Source of the DNA: Mycobacterium marseillense
GTDB lineage: Bacteria > Actinomycetota > Actinomycetes > Mycobacteriales > Mycobacteriaceae
Assembly (NCBI RefSeq): GCF_010731675.1
Contig: NZ_AP022584.1
Span: forward strand, 3,782,001-3,846,000
Length of the DNA: 64,000 nucleotides
Direction of reading: 5' to 3'
This document shows, one piece after another, positions 1 through 9,030 of this stretch. The stretch's first letter is position 1. Every line of letters begins with the position of its first letter. A model generated the notes under the pieces. That model did no database searches. It was not told the origin of the DNA and saw nothing but the letters and a program-made list of their open reading frames with translations. Both the position numbers and the translations under genes were made by a program.

Positions 1-728
1 GTTCCGATGACGCCGACGCGCAGGCCGGCCAGATTCTGCAAGCCCTCCCCCGTGTAGGCGTAGTCCCAGCGGCTGGTGTGGAAGGCGTGCCCGGCGAACG
101 CGCCGAGTCCCTCGATGCCCGGCAGCTTCGGCTTGGCCTGGTACCCGTTGGCCATCGACACGAACCTGGCCCGCATTTGGTCGCCCCGGTCGGTGCGGAT
201 GATCCAGCGTGATTCGGCGTCGTTCCAACGGATTTCCCGCACCTCGGTCCGCAGGCAGGCGTCGCGGTACAGGTCGTAGTGGCGGGCGATGCGGCGGCAA
301 TGCGCGAAGATCTCGGGCCCTTTGGCGTACTTCTCGGTGGGCGTGTAACCGAGTTCCTCGAGCAACGGCATGTACACGTACGACTCGACGTCACAAGCGA
401 TTCCGGGATAGCGGTTCCAGTACCAGGTGCCGCCGACGTCGGCGGCACGGTCGATCAGCCGCACGCTCCGCACACCGAGCTGGCGTAACCGCGCCCCGGT
501 CAGCAGCCCGCCGAACCCGGCGCCGATGACGGCCACGTCGACCTCGTCGGTGAGCGGCTCCCGGGCGACGTCCCCGTCGACCCACGGATCCTCGGCGAAA
601 CGGGCGAATGCGCCCGTCATCTCGACGTACTGGGCGATGCCGTCCACGCGCAACCGACGCGCGCGTTCCTCGGCGTACCTGCGTCGCAACGCGTCAACGT
701 CTAGAGCCTGGCCAACGGTCTCAGTCAC
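1..728 (-). CDS. Flavin-containing (Baeyer-Villiger type) monooxygenase, 3' end outside window
   Basis: Seen: the reverse strand is open from a GTG at 728 (protein begins VTETVGQALDVDALRRRY) to the window edge, giving about 242 residues with no stop. A GAGFGG dinucleotide-binding loop lies near residue 75. The type I Baeyer-Villiger fingerprint F-x-G-x3-H-x3-W is present as FAGHAFHTSRW near residue 215-230. Family knowledge: these FAD/NADPH enzymes insert oxygen next to a ketone to give an ester or lactone, often in catabolism of cyclic ketones. The gene lies 36 bp downstream of the RclC-like gene on the same strand, so co-transcription is likely. Substrate unknown. Only the N-terminal half is visible. 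Confidence 0.9.
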   Translation of the reverse strand, partial: MTETVGQALDVDALRRRYAEERARRLRVDGIAQYVEMTGAFARFAEDPWVDGDVAREPLTDEVDVAVIGAGFGGLLTGARLRQLGVRSVRLIDRAADVGGTWYWNRYPGIACDVESYVYMPLLEELGYTPTEKYAKGPEIFAHCRRIARHYDLYRDACLRTEVREIRWNDAESRWIIRTDRGDQMRARFVSMANGYQAKPKLPGIEGLGAFAGHAFHTSRWDYAYTGEGLQNLAGLRVGVIG

Positions 729-754
729 GGACTCGGGTTCCTCTCCGTGGCCAC

Positions 755-766
755 GACTATATAGTC
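755..766. promoter_or_regulatory. Perfect palindrome GACTATATAGTC upstream of the monooxygenase
   Basis: A perfect 12-bp palindrome sits 27 bp upstream of the monooxygenase GTG and overlaps the stop codon of the upstream gene by two bases. A similar half-site pair, GACTA-N-TAGTC, occurs at 26714. It could be an operator. Its regulator is unknown. Confidence 0.4.
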
Positions 767-1241
767 AGTCGCCGCGGGCGGGATATGCCCGTGCGGTGGT
801 GGTGCTCGCGGTCAGCGAGTCGCCCAGCGTCCACAGCGCGACGCCGAGCAATACCAGGTCCTTGAGTAGAAACTGGCCGGGCAGCGCCGAAAGCACCGGG
901 ATGCCGTGGGCATGGAACGCGACCACCCCGGGCGTGGTGAACAAGAAACTCAGTGTGCCCAGGAACAACACCACCGCAAGCGCGCTGCCCGCCGCCGACC
1001 CCCGCGGCCACCATGGCCGCAGCGCGATCAGCACGGCTGCAACGATTTCCATCGTTCCTAGTGCGCGCGCAACGAAGGTGACGCTGAAGAGGTCGTAGAG
1101 CCAGCTCATCAGCGGGCTGTCCTGGATGAGCACGCGGGATTCCATCTTCACGTACTTGCCCACTCCGATCCACGCCAGGACGACTACCAGGCCGTAGCGG
1201 CCCAGGAGTCGCCCCCATCGGCTCAGCATGTGATCGATCAT
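765..1241 (-). CDS. RclC/YkgB-like (DUF417) membrane protein
   Basis: A 158-residue protein from ATG 1241 (MIDHMLSRWGRLLGRYG). It has about four hydrophobic segments and the family-typical stretches SPLMSWLYDLFSV, TLSFLFTTPGV and GQFLLKDLVLLG. These match the DUF417 (YkgB/RclC) family of inner-membrane proteins, related to DoxX. E. coli RclC belongs to a reactive-chlorine resistance system; whether that holds here is inference. A longer open frame continues upstream but runs into the TetR gene, so the internal ATG is preferred. It is flanked by a TetR gene upstream and a monooxygenase downstream on the same strand. Confidence 0.8.
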   Translation of the reverse strand: MIDHMLSRWGRLLGRYGLVVVLAWIGVGKYVKMESRVLIQDSPLMSWLYDLFSVTFVARALGTMEIVAAVLIALRPWWPRGSAAGSALAVVLFLGTLSFLFTTPGVVAFHAHGIPVLSALPGQFLLKDLVLLGVALWTLGDSLTASTTTARAYPARGD

Positions 1242-1309
1242 CGGGGCGTGTCCTTTCGGGGCGGGAACGTGGTCATCCACCCAACCCACGGTTCGCGCCG
1301 CGAAAGCGT

Positions 1310-1984
1310 TCACTCGCGCAGTCGTTCGAGTCCGGAGACGATGAGCCGCAACCCGAAAGCGAACTCGTCGGCCAGCGGAACGGGAAGCTCGTCGGCGACG
1401 GTGACGGTCGCGGGATAGCGCGCCGCATCGAGCCGGTGAAACACCGCCGAGAGTTCCGCGTCCTGGGGACCGCCCCCACCAGTCGCACCGGTCAGTTGGA
1501 TCGCGAAACCCAGCACGTAACGGGCCAGCGTGGCGTAGGCGTGGGCCGCGACCGCCGGCGCAAAGCCGTTGTCGAGCAGCACCGCCAGGCATCGCTCCCG
1601 ATTGGCCAACGCGCTGGGGCCCGTCGGCGTGTATTCGATCAGCAGTGGTGCGACATTGCCATGCCTGCGGAGCGCGTCGAACATGTGTTGCGCGAACGTG
1701 ATACATGCCTGCTGCCACGGCAGGGCGGCCAGCTCCTCCGCGTCGAGGTCGACCTCGCCGAGTATCTGGTCGATCACCTGGGACACCAGTTCGGATCGGT
1801 TGGAGAAGTGGCGGTACAGCGTGGCGGTGCCCGATTCCAGGCGCTGGGCCAGCGACCGCATCGACAACGCGTCCGCCCCTTCCTCATCGAGGAGCTCGAC
1901 CGCCGCGCCCAGGATGCGGTCCATCGGCAGGGCCGGACGGCCGCGCGAACGGCGCGACGCGGGCCGGTTGACATCACGGTTCAT
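1310..1984 (-). CDS. TetR family transcriptional regulator
   Basis: A 224-residue TetR-type repressor counted from ATG 1984 (MNRDVNRPASRRSRGRP); a GTG at 1993 would add three residues. The N-terminal helix-turn-helix region reads SMRSLAQRLESGTATLYRHF, and the C-terminal part is of the TetR_C effector-binding type. The ATG is preferred because the GTG lies inside an operator-like palindrome. The gene faces a PPOX flavoprotein gene across a short divergent intergenic space and precedes the RclC-like and monooxygenase genes, which are its likely targets together with itself. The ligand is unknown. Confidence 0.88.
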   Translation of the reverse strand: MNRDVNRPASRRSRGRPALPMDRILGAAVELLDEEGADALSMRSLAQRLESGTATLYRHFSNRSELVSQVIDQILGEVDLDAEELAALPWQQACITFAQHMFDALRRHGNVAPLLIEYTPTGPSALANRERCLAVLLDNGFAPAVAAHAYATLARYVLGFAIQLTGATGGGGPQDAELSAVFHRLDAARYPATVTVADELPVPLADEFAFGLRLIVSGLERLRE

Positions 1985-1987
1985 TAC

Positions 1988-2002
1988 GGACACACTGTAT
2001 CC
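1988..2002. promoter_or_regulatory. Candidate TetR operator GGACACA-C-TGTATCC
   Basis: An imperfect inverted repeat (6 of 7 arm positions pair) lies immediately 5' of the TetR ATG, in the 65-bp divergent space with the PPOX gene. Position and shape fit autoregulation. No binding data. Confidence 0.45.
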
Positions 2003-2049
2003 ATAATTATTGCGCGGATCAACCCCCTTGACAGCGAGGAAAATTCGTC

Positions 2050-2607
2050 ATGCTCCTCCCCCTGGCGTCAGAGCCCTATACCGCTCCGACCGACCGCGAC
2101 ATGCTTCCCTCCGAACGACGCCAGTTCGTGCGGACCCACCGCACGTGCGTGTTCGGCTATCGTCGCCGCGACGACGGCCCCGCCATGTCGGTCGTGTACT
2201 ACATCCCCACCGACGCCGACGAACTGCTCGTGTCCACGATGGCCGGCAGGGGCAAGGCCCGCGTGGTCGATCGAGACGGCAAAGTGAGCCTGTGTGTCCT
2301 CGACGAGCGCTGGCCGTTCGCCTACCTGCAGGTCTACGCCGACGCCACCGTCGAGGAAGACCGGGATCTGGCGGTCGACGTGATGATGGCGGTTGCCGGC
2401 CGAATGTCGGGGCAGCCACTCGGTGACGAGGCGCGCCCGCACATCGAGGCGATGTGCGAACGCGAGAACCGTGTCGTCATTCGGTGCCGGCCGTATTCCA
2501 CCTACGCAACGCCCCCGCGCCATCTGCATCGCAACGACCAGGCGTCGGAACTGAGCCACTGGGTGTCCGGGGTGATCCCTTGGGACGCAGTCGATCCGGC
2601 TAATTGA
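2050..2607 (+). CDS. PPOX-class FMN/F420-dependent oxidoreductase
   Basis: A 185-residue protein from ATG 2050, preceded by GAGGA at 2036-2040. The split-barrel core is visible in ADELLVSTMAGRGKARVV and GKVSLCVLDERWPFAYLQV, typical of the pyridoxamine 5'-phosphate oxidase-like superfamily. In actinobacteria many of these use F420 or FMN to reduce small molecules; which cofactor is used here cannot be told by eye. The gene is divergent from the TetR gene and ends directly against the convergent SRPBCC gene with no space between. Confidence 0.82.
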   Translation: MLLPLASEPYTAPTDRDMLPSERRQFVRTHRTCVFGYRRRDDGPAMSVVYYIPTDADELLVSTMAGRGKARVVDRDGKVSLCVLDERWPFAYLQVYADATVEEDRDLAVDVMMAVAGRMSGQPLGDEARPHIEAMCERENRVVIRCRPYSTYATPPRHLHRNDQASELSHWVSGVIPWDAVDPAN

Positions 2608-3078
2608 TCACCCCGGGTAGCGATCCCGCAGTTTGGTCAGCGTCGCCTCGATGCCCGAGCCGTTCGCCTTGGCGAAACCCATCCGCTCGTAGTACTTCAG
2701 TTTGTTTTTGAGCGCACCGGCGTCGCGGTAGTCGAACGTCTCGGTGACCTGCGTCAAGGTTGGTGACAGCGCCTCGAACTCCCACCGCCAGCGGTGACCC
2801 AGCGGGTGGCGCCATTCGACCACTTCGTTCGGCGTCAGCGCGGTGATCGTGCTGGTGATGCGGTAGGGCAGGCCGAACATCTTCATGTTCGTCGAAAACT
2901 TCGAGCCTTCAAGGAGTTGCGGCGGCATGGTGATGTTGTCGCGCACCGTGCCCGACCCGTCGAGTTCATGGTGGCGCCGCGGATCGGCGACGATGGCATA
3001 TAGCTCGGCCGCGGGCGCGGCCACTTCGACTCTGCGACTCACCTGGCGGGGTCCCCGGTCGACGACAGTAACTGTCAT
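2608..3078 (-). CDS. SRPBCC (START-like) family protein
   Basis: A 156-residue protein from ATG 3078 with a good ribosome site (AAAGGAG about 8 bp upstream). The START/Bet v1-like fold is indicated by [19 protein letters not shown] at the N-terminus, then [19 protein letters not shown] and [19 protein letters not shown]. These proteins bind hydrophobic ligands; some are polyketide cyclases. It lies 39 bp downstream of the LysR gene on the same strand. Ligand unknown. Confidence 0.82.
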   Translation of the reverse strand: MTVTVVDRGPRQVSRRVEVAAPAAELYAIVADPRRHHELDGSGTVRDNITMPPQLLEGSKFSTNMKMFGLPYRITSTITALTPNEVVEWRHPLGHRWRWEFEALSPTLTQVTETFDYRDAGALKNKLKYYERMGFAKANGSGIEATLTKLRDRYPG

Positions 3079-3117
3079 TGCGAATCTCCTTTCCGCTAAC
3101 CGGCAGAGTAATCCCGT

Positions 3118-4083
3118 TCAGTTCCGCGGCTCGGGAATGTTCGGATCCCACACCGGCGACGGCTCGAAACGCGCTGGCCAGAAGCCGGATTTGGTCAGCC
3201 GCGCGACCTCTTCGCGCAACACGATTCCGATCTTGGCCGCGAATTCGCGGGGTAGTTCCAGCGCCGCGGTGGCGGCCACGCCGAGCTGTTGGGTGATCTG
3301 GGGTTCGCAGACCGGCGCCCACCGCAGCCGGCCCGCCTCCCCGTCGGCGCCGCACGCCGCCATCGGCAGCACGGCATAGCCGAGCCCCGCGGCGACCAGG
3401 TGTTTGGACACCTCCACCGAATTGGTCGAAAAGCGGGCCGTAATCGCAACTTTGAGCCGAAGCGCGGTGTTCTCCAAGGTGTTTCGAATGCCCGTCAGGG
3501 CGCTGGGCATGACCAGCGGTAGCTGGGCGAGGTCGGTGAAGCGGATCGGGCTGGCGGGCGAGAGGTCCGACGCGGGCCCTCCGACCAGCACGAGGTCCTC
3601 GGTCACCAGATGCCGGTAGAAGAGCCGGTCATCGGAGACCGGGTTGATCACCGCGAGGTCGACCTCGCCTTTGAGCAGGCGCTGCACCAAGTCGTCGGTC
3701 TCGGCCACGGCGACGTGGCAATGGACGTTCGGGAACGCGGCGCCCAGGCTGGCCACCAGCGGCGCGGCCAGGACGCCCGCGGTGGTGGGCACCATCCCGA
3801 ACAGCAGTCCACGCTCGATGCGCGCCAACGGCGATCCCGCATACCGGACCGCGAGCTCGAGCTGACGCAGCGGGGCCGCGGTCGAGGAGCGCAGCCGTTC
3901 GCCCTCCTCGGTGAGATGCACGCCGCGGCGGGTCCGCTCGAACAGCGTGATGCCGAGGTCCTCCTCGAGCAGCCGGATCTGGCGACTCAACGCCGGCTGG
4001 GCGATGCCCAGCACCGCGGCCGCGCGGGTGATCGAGCCTTCCTCCGCGATCCGCAAAAAGTATTTGAGCCGGTGGGTGTCCAT
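3118..4083 (-). CDS. LysR family transcriptional regulator
   Basis: A 321-residue protein from ATG 4083 (MDTHRLKYFLRIAEEGS); an ATG at 4092 would add three residues. The N-terminal winged helix-turn-helix reads SITRAAAVLGIAQPALSRQIRLLEEDLG in pieces at residues about 16-45, followed by a periplasmic-binding-like effector domain. It is transcribed away from the SDR/sulfotransferase operon beginning at 4223, the usual LysR arrangement, so that operon is the probable target. A short GC-rich inverted repeat (TGGCCG/CGGCCA, 4148-4164) lies between them. The ligand is unknown. Confidence 0.92.
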   Translation of the reverse strand: MDTHRLKYFLRIAEEGSITRAAAVLGIAQPALSRQIRLLEEDLGITLFERTRRGVHLTEEGERLRSSTAAPLRQLELAVRYAGSPLARIERGLLFGMVPTTAGVLAAPLVASLGAAFPNVHCHVAVAETDDLVQRLLKGEVDLAVINPVSDDRLFYRHLVTEDLVLVGGPASDLSPASPIRFTDLAQLPLVMPSALTGIRNTLENTALRLKVAITARFSTNSVEVSKHLVAAGLGYAVLPMAACGADGEAGRLRWAPVCEPQITQQLGVAATAALELPREFAAKIGIVLREEVARLTKSGFWPARFEPSPVWDPNIPEPRN

Positions 4084-4222
4084 CGCCTCCACATCTACCA
4101 GCCATACAAATGCGGCATGACCTGTTTCCCAAATCGGTATTACCTCCTGGCCGTGAGGCGGCCATATCGTCAGCGAGGTGGGGCGGCGATGCCGTCCCGG
4201 TCTGGCTGAGGAAGGGTCGAGG

Positions 4223-5098
4223 ATGACGGTTCAGGGCGAACAGGACTGGGTGCAGCTGCTCGGGTTGGACCGCCTACCCGAGCACATCGTCGGCAAGCGC
4301 GTGACCGAACTGATGGACCTGTCCGGCAAGAAGGCCTTCGTCACCGGTGCCGGCGGCGACGGTCTGGGACAGGCGATCGCCAACCGGCTGGCCGGCTGCG
4401 GCGCCGAGGTCGCGCTCATCGGCCGCACCTTCGAGAAGGTCGAACGCCGCGCCAAGGAAGTCGAGGAGCGCTGGGGCGTGCGGGCCATCCCCGTCAAGGC
4501 CGACATGTCCGACTGGGACCAGGTGCACGGCGCGGTGCGCCAGGCCCACGACGAACTCGGCGGCCTGGACATCATGGTGAACAACCCGGTGATGGTGGCA
4601 GCGGGGCCGTTCGAGAAGCAGACCAAACAGGACATCGACTACACGGTGCTGGGCAGCCTGACGATGATGATGTACGGGGCGCACGCCGCCCTGCACCACA
4701 TGCTCGACCAGGGCTCGGGGAAGATCATCAACATCGGATCGGTCGGCGGCCGCATTCAGCAGCGCGGCCTCGTCGTCTACAACGCGTGCAAGGCCGGGGT
4801 CATCGGGTTCACGCGGAACCTCGCCCACGAGGTCGCGCTTCGCGGTGTCAATGTGTTGGGCGTGGCGCCGGGCATCATGATCAAGCCGGAGATGCGGCAG
4901 TACTTGCTCGACCCTCAGGACGACAAGCAGCGCGCCGGCCGCGGCGCCATCCAGGAAGCGATCACCCACCAGGTCCAGCTGGGTCGCGCGTCGTTGCCCG
5001 AGGAGGCCGCCAACATGGTCGCGTTCCTGGCCTCCGAGGCGGCCGATTACCTGTGCGGGCAGACCATCGACGTCGCCGGCGGGCAGTGGATGGGTTGA
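4223..5098 (+). CDS. Short-chain dehydrogenase/reductase (SDR)
   Basis: A 291-residue classical SDR from ATG 4223, preceded by a GAAGGGTCGAGG ribosome site. The NAD(P)-binding glycine motif is TGAGGDGLGQAIA near residue 39, the active-site Ser lies in NIGSVGG, and the catalytic pair is YNACK. The first 35 residues form a leader before the Rossmann fold. It is the first gene of a five-gene run to 8967 and faces the LysR gene. It would oxidise an alcohol or reduce a ketone on an unknown substrate. Confidence 0.9.
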   Translation: MTVQGEQDWVQLLGLDRLPEHIVGKRVTELMDLSGKKAFVTGAGGDGLGQAIANRLAGCGAEVALIGRTFEKVERRAKEVEERWGVRAIPVKADMSDWDQVHGAVRQAHDELGGLDIMVNNPVMVAAGPFEKQTKQDIDYTVLGSLTMMMYGAHAALHHMLDQGSGKIINIGSVGGRIQQRGLVVYNACKAGVIGFTRNLAHEVALRGVNVLGVAPGIMIKPEMRQYLLDPQDDKQRAGRGAIQEAITHQVQLGRASLPEEAANMVAFLASEAADYLCGQTIDVAGGQWMG

Positions 5099-5142
5099 GC
5101 GCTGCCGCAGCCACTTTCACCAAGGACGCCAAGGAGACAGCC

Positions 5143-6303
5143 GTGCTGACACCCGGTGAACTGATGGAGGAAGCCGCGGCACGGACCGGGCTCACCGAAT
5201 TCGGCGACGACTCCTTCACCGAGGGTCTGAGCGTCCTGTTGTCCGCGTTGCGCGACGAGGCGCACCTCAACGAGCGTGGGGAAGCCTTTCTGCGACAACG
5301 CATCGCGGGCTATCTCTCGCAACGGCTGCAGGTCGAGGACTGGTTTCGGCGGCACCCGGAGATCGGGGACGTGCCCATCCGCGAGCCGCTCGTCGGCCTG
5401 GGATTGCCCCGGACCGGATCCACCGCCCTGTCGATGCTGCTGGCCCAGGACCCCGAGGTGCGCTACCTGCGCCGATGGGAGTCGACACAACCGTGCCCGC
5501 CGCCCTCGACGGTGCACGGCGTCGATCCTCGTGTCCCGGCCGACCAGGGTGAGGTGGTGGGGACTCGCCGCCACGTTCCCGGCGATACACATGGGCCCAT
5601 GGAGTGCCACGAGCTGATGGCGCTCGATTTCAAATCGCACATCTTCCAGTCCTTCGCCGAAATCCCCTCGTATTCAACGTGGCTGGTGGAGCACGCCGAC
5701 CTGGCCCCGACGTTTCGCTACCAGCGGCGGGTGATGCAGCTGCTGCAGTGGGGTGAGCCGGAGCGGCCGTGGCGGTTGAAGTGCCCGTCGCACGTGTTGT
5801 GGCTCGGCGCGCTGGACGCGGCGTTCCCCGACGCGCGATTCGTCATGACCCATCGCGACCCCACCGATGTCCTGTTGTCGGTGGCCGACCTGTATGCCGA
5901 CATCATCGGGTCGTTCAACACCCGTGTCGACCGCCGCTACATCGGCCGGCTCAACGTCGAGCATTGGTCACTCGGCATGGACCGCGCGCTGCAGTTCCGC
6001 GCGGCCGGTGCGGATGATCGGTTCTACGACATCGACTTTCGGGCCATGCAGGCCGATCCGGTCGGCGAGGTCGCCGGCCTGTACGCCTGGCTTGGGGCCC
6101 CGGTGTCCGACGAGTTCGAAGCGCGGATGCACAGTTGGTGGGAGCACGCCGCCGCGGAGCGCGAGCCGAGTTCGCACGCCGACCCGGTGGAGTTCGGAAT
6201 CGACCTCGACGAGGTTCGGCCCCGGTTCGCGCGCTATGTCAAAAGCGCGCGGCGGTGGACGCGGCACGGAAACGTAAGGAGTGAAACAAGCAATGGCGGT
6301 TGA
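5143..6303 (+). CDS. Sulfotransferase family protein
   Basis: A 386-residue protein from GTG 5143, with AAGGAG six bases upstream; the frame is open further upstream but there it only shadows the SDR. The PAPS-binding P-loop is GLPRTGSTALSMLL near residue 87, and the 3'-phosphate loop is RFVMTHRDPTDVLLS. These place it in the mycobacterial Sulfotransf_3 type group, which moves sulfate from PAPS to hydroxyls of lipids or small molecules. It overlaps the next gene by 11 bases. Acceptor unknown; a second member lies at 34269. Confidence 0.88.
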   Translation: MLTPGELMEEAAARTGLTEFGDDSFTEGLSVLLSALRDEAHLNERGEAFLRQRIAGYLSQRLQVEDWFRRHPEIGDVPIREPLVGLGLPRTGSTALSMLLAQDPEVRYLRRWESTQPCPPPSTVHGVDPRVPADQGEVVGTRRHVPGDTHGPMECHELMALDFKSHIFQSFAEIPSYSTWLVEHADLAPTFRYQRRVMQLLQWGEPERPWRLKCPSHVLWLGALDAAFPDARFVMTHRDPTDVLLSVADLYADIIGSFNTRVDRRYIGRLNVEHWSLGMDRALQFRAAGADDRFYDIDFRAMQADPVGEVAGLYAWLGAPVSDEFEARMHSWWEHAAAEREPSSHADPVEFGIDLDEVRPRFARYVKSARRWTRHGNVRSETSNGG

Positions 6304-7357
6304 CCTCACCGGCGGCATCGACCCGTCGCGCGAATACGTACTGGCGCAGCGCCCGGACGATCCGGAGATGCGGGACTCGGTCAGTTTCTGGGTGGTCGAC
6401 GACCGCGGCCAGATCGGCCTGCCGCGCGTGGGAATCGAAGCGGTGGGCGCCAATTGGGACTCCCATGACATTCAAGTCAATGCCGCGTTTCCCGACGGGC
6501 GCGTCTACCGGCTGCGCACCAACGGGCCGTCGCTGCCCACTCGGGGCGCCGACGGGCGGCCCACCGTGCTCGGCGCGGGCGGCCTGGCATTTCAGTGCCT
6601 CGAACCCTTCGACACCTGGACGATGACGTACAACGGGCCGGCCGTGCAGACCTCGTCGGCCGACCTGGTGGCGGGCAAGAAGGACGGCCCGACGACCGAC
6701 ATCGGCTTCCGCGTCGAGGCGAAGATGGCGGTGCCCCCGTGGGTCCAGGGCGCGCTGCAAGCCGATGCCGACACGCAACTCAAGACCACCCCGGTCGGCG
6801 CCATCATGGGCGGGCCGCGCTATGAGCAATTGTTCACCGCCGCCGGGGAATTCCGGGTGGGGAGTGAACGCCACACGTTCACCGGCAGCGGCCTGCGGAT
6901 CCGTCGTACCGGCGTGCGCAAGCTCGCCGGCTTCTGGGGACACTGCTGGCAGTCGGCCGTGTTCGGCAGCGGTCGCGCCTTCGGCTACATCGCGTATCCG
7001 CCGCGTCCGGACGGCCAGCCCACCTTCAACGAGGGATTCATCTTCACCGGCGACGGCGGTCTGGTCCCGGCGCGCGCGGTGCGCGCGCCCTGGCTGACCC
7101 GGCTGCGACCCCTTGGCGAGGATGTCTCGCTGGTGCTGGAGACCGCCGACGGGCTCGTCGAAATCGCCGGCGAGACAGTGTTTTCCACGCACGACGTGCA
7201 CCACAACGACGACATGTACTCCATGCACGCCCTCAAAGAGGAGATGGCCGAGTTCCCGGCCGTCCAGCAGGCCGGCGTGCGCTACCGATGGGATGGCGAA
7301 GAAGCCTACGGCATGCTGGAACGCTCCAACCCGCTCGACAAGATCGCGCGCGACTGA
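6293..7357 (+). CDS. Lipocalin/CrtC-like hypothetical protein (DUF7064-type)
   Basis: A 354-residue protein from ATG 6293; AAGGAG at 6275-6280 decides for this start over the GTG at 6281. It is rich in beta-strand patterns, for example SVSFWVVDDRGQIGLPRVG, and later GHCWQSAVFGSGRAFGYI. This resembles actinobacterial proteins distantly related to hydroxyneurosporene synthase/AttH lipocalin folds; family assignment is from memory and tentative. No signal peptide. It lies inside the SDR/sulfotransferase operon, so a role on the same substrate is inferred. Another CrtC-like protein is at 53579. Confidence 0.65.
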   Translation: MAVDLTGGIDPSREYVLAQRPDDPEMRDSVSFWVVDDRGQIGLPRVGIEAVGANWDSHDIQVNAAFPDGRVYRLRTNGPSLPTRGADGRPTVLGAGGLAFQCLEPFDTWTMTYNGPAVQTSSADLVAGKKDGPTTDIGFRVEAKMAVPPWVQGALQADADTQLKTTPVGAIMGGPRYEQLFTAAGEFRVGSERHTFTGSGLRIRRTGVRKLAGFWGHCWQSAVFGSGRAFGYIAYPPRPDGQPTFNEGFIFTGDGGLVPARAVRAPWLTRLRPLGEDVSLVLETADGLVEIAGETVFSTHDVHHNDDMYSMHALKEEMAEFPAVQQAGVRYRWDGEEAYGMLERSNPLDKIARD

Positions 7358-7375
7358 AAGGAACCCAGACCACAC

Positions 7376-8197
7376 ATGAGCCAGTCACTCTCGGGAAAGG
7401 TCGCGCTGATCACCGGCGCCGCGCGCGGGCAGGGCCGGGCACACGCAGTGCGCCTTGCGGCAGAGGGCGCCGATATCGTCGCGGTTGATCTCGCCGGGCC
7501 GCTGCCACCGAGCGTCCCCTACGACTCGCCCACGCCCGACGATCTGGCCGAGACCGCACGGCTGGTGAGCGAAAACGGCCGGCGAATCGTCACCGCCGAG
7601 GCCGACATCCGCGAGCTGGACGCGCTGTCCGCCGCCGTGGACAAGGCGGTCGGCGAGCTGGGCCGGCTCGACGTCATCGTCGCCAACGCCGGGATCTGCA
7701 GCCCCGCGCCCTGGGATCAGATCACCGCGCAGGCATTCCGAGACACCATCGACACCAACGTGATCGGCACCTGGAACACCGTGATGGCGGGGGTGCGGCA
7801 CATCATCGACGGCGGCCGCGGCGGCTCGATCATCCTGATCGGTTCGGCGGCCGGCATCAAGATGCAGTCGTTCATGATCTATTACACCGCAAGCAAACAC
7901 GCGGTCGTGGGGATGGCGCGGGCGTTCGCCGCCGAGCTCGGCCGGTACAACATTCGCGTCAACAGCCTCAACCCCGGCGCCGTCGCCACCCCGATGGGCA
8001 CCGGCCGGATGCGGGAAGCATTGCAGGCCGCCGCCGACGACTATCCGCATCTGCGGGGCATGCACAAGCCGCTGCTGCCCGAGGGCATCGCGCAGCCCGA
8101 GGACATCGCCGACGCCGTGGCCTGGCTGGCCTCCGACCAATCCAGATTGGTGACCGCCACCCAGGTTTCGGTCGACATCGGCGTCGGGTACGTGTGA
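7376..8197 (+). CDS. Mycofactocin-coupled SDR family oxidoreductase
   Basis: A 273-residue SDR starting MSQSLSGKVALITGAARGQG. The glycine motif is TGAARGQGRAHA, and the active site comprises IGSAAG followed by YYTASK. The insertion after the second strand (residues about 42-65, containing YDSPTPDDLAETARLV) is characteristic of the carveol-dehydrogenase-like group whose NAD is held tightly and recycled through mycofactocin. It would oxidise a secondary alcohol. It sits in the operon 4223-8967. The mycofactocin genes themselves are not in this window. Confidence 0.88.
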   Translation: MSQSLSGKVALITGAARGQGRAHAVRLAAEGADIVAVDLAGPLPPSVPYDSPTPDDLAETARLVSENGRRIVTAEADIRELDALSAAVDKAVGELGRLDVIVANAGICSPAPWDQITAQAFRDTIDTNVIGTWNTVMAGVRHIIDGGRGGSIILIGSAAGIKMQSFMIYYTASKHAVVGMARAFAAELGRYNIRVNSLNPGAVATPMGTGRMREALQAAADDYPHLRGMHKPLLPEGIAQPEDIADAVAWLASDQSRLVTATQVSVDIGVGYV

Positions 8198-8967
8198 TGC
8201 GCGGCCTGGCCGGCAAGACATTCGTGGTCGCCGGGGGTGCCACCGGGATCGGCGCGGCCACCGCCGGGCGCCTTGCCTCCGAAGGCGCCCGCGTCGCCAT
8301 CGGCGACACCAACATCGCGGGCGCCACCGCCACCGCCGAGCGGATCGAGTCGGCGGGCGGCCGCGCGATCGCCGTGGAGTTCGACCTCGCCGACGAACAG
8401 TCCGTGGGGCGCCTCGTCGAAACGACGCTCGACGAGTTCGGGGCCATCGACGGCCTGCACAACGTGGGCGCCGATCTGTCCGAGGAAAATCTTGGGCGCG
8501 ACACCACGATTCTCGAGACCGAGATGGACGTCTGGCAGCGCACGCTCGACGTCAACCTGCTCGGCTATGTCCGCACGATCCGCGCGGTCCTGCCGCACCT
8601 ACTCGCCCGGGGCGGGGGCAGCATCGTCAACACCTCCTCCGGCGCCGCGCTGGGCAGCGACCCCATGCACGTCTCCTACGGTGCCTCGAAGGCCGCGGTG
8701 AACCACCTCACCCGGCACGTGGCCGTCAATTGGGGCAAACACAACATCCGCAGCAACGGCGTCATGCCCGGCCTGGTGATGGGCGAGACCCAGGAGCGGC
8801 AGAACGACGTCGCGCTCCAGCAGGCCTTCCTGATGTTCGGCAAGACCAGCCGGCTGGGCAAGCCGGACGACCTCGCGGCGATCACCGCGTTCCTGCTGTC
8901 CGACGAGGCCGAGTGGATCACCGGCCAGGTCTGGTACATCGGCGGCGGGTCACACCTGCGCCAATAG
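8197..8967 (+). CDS. SDR family oxidoreductase
   Basis: A 256-residue classical SDR; the ATG at 8197 overlaps the preceding stop by one base (TGATG). The glycine motif is GGATGIGAATA, the active-site Ser lies in VNTSSGAA, and the catalytic pair is YGASK. It ends with the usual ITGQVWYIGGG. Third SDR of the operon, so this pathway likely has several alcohol/ketone steps. Substrate unknown. Confidence 0.9.
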   Translation: MRGLAGKTFVVAGGATGIGAATAGRLASEGARVAIGDTNIAGATATAERIESAGGRAIAVEFDLADEQSVGRLVETTLDEFGAIDGLHNVGADLSEENLGRDTTILETEMDVWQRTLDVNLLGYVRTIRAVLPHLLARGGGSIVNTSSGAALGSDPMHVSYGASKAAVNHLTRHVAVNWGKHNIRSNGVMPGLVMGETQERQNDVALQQAFLMFGKTSRLGKPDDLAAITAFLLSDEAEWITGQVWYIGGGSHLRQ

Positions 8968-9030
8968 CCCGAACCGCCGGGCAGGCAGAATGGTGGGGTC
9001 AAGACCGCGGCGGTATCGAGAAGGAGCGGC

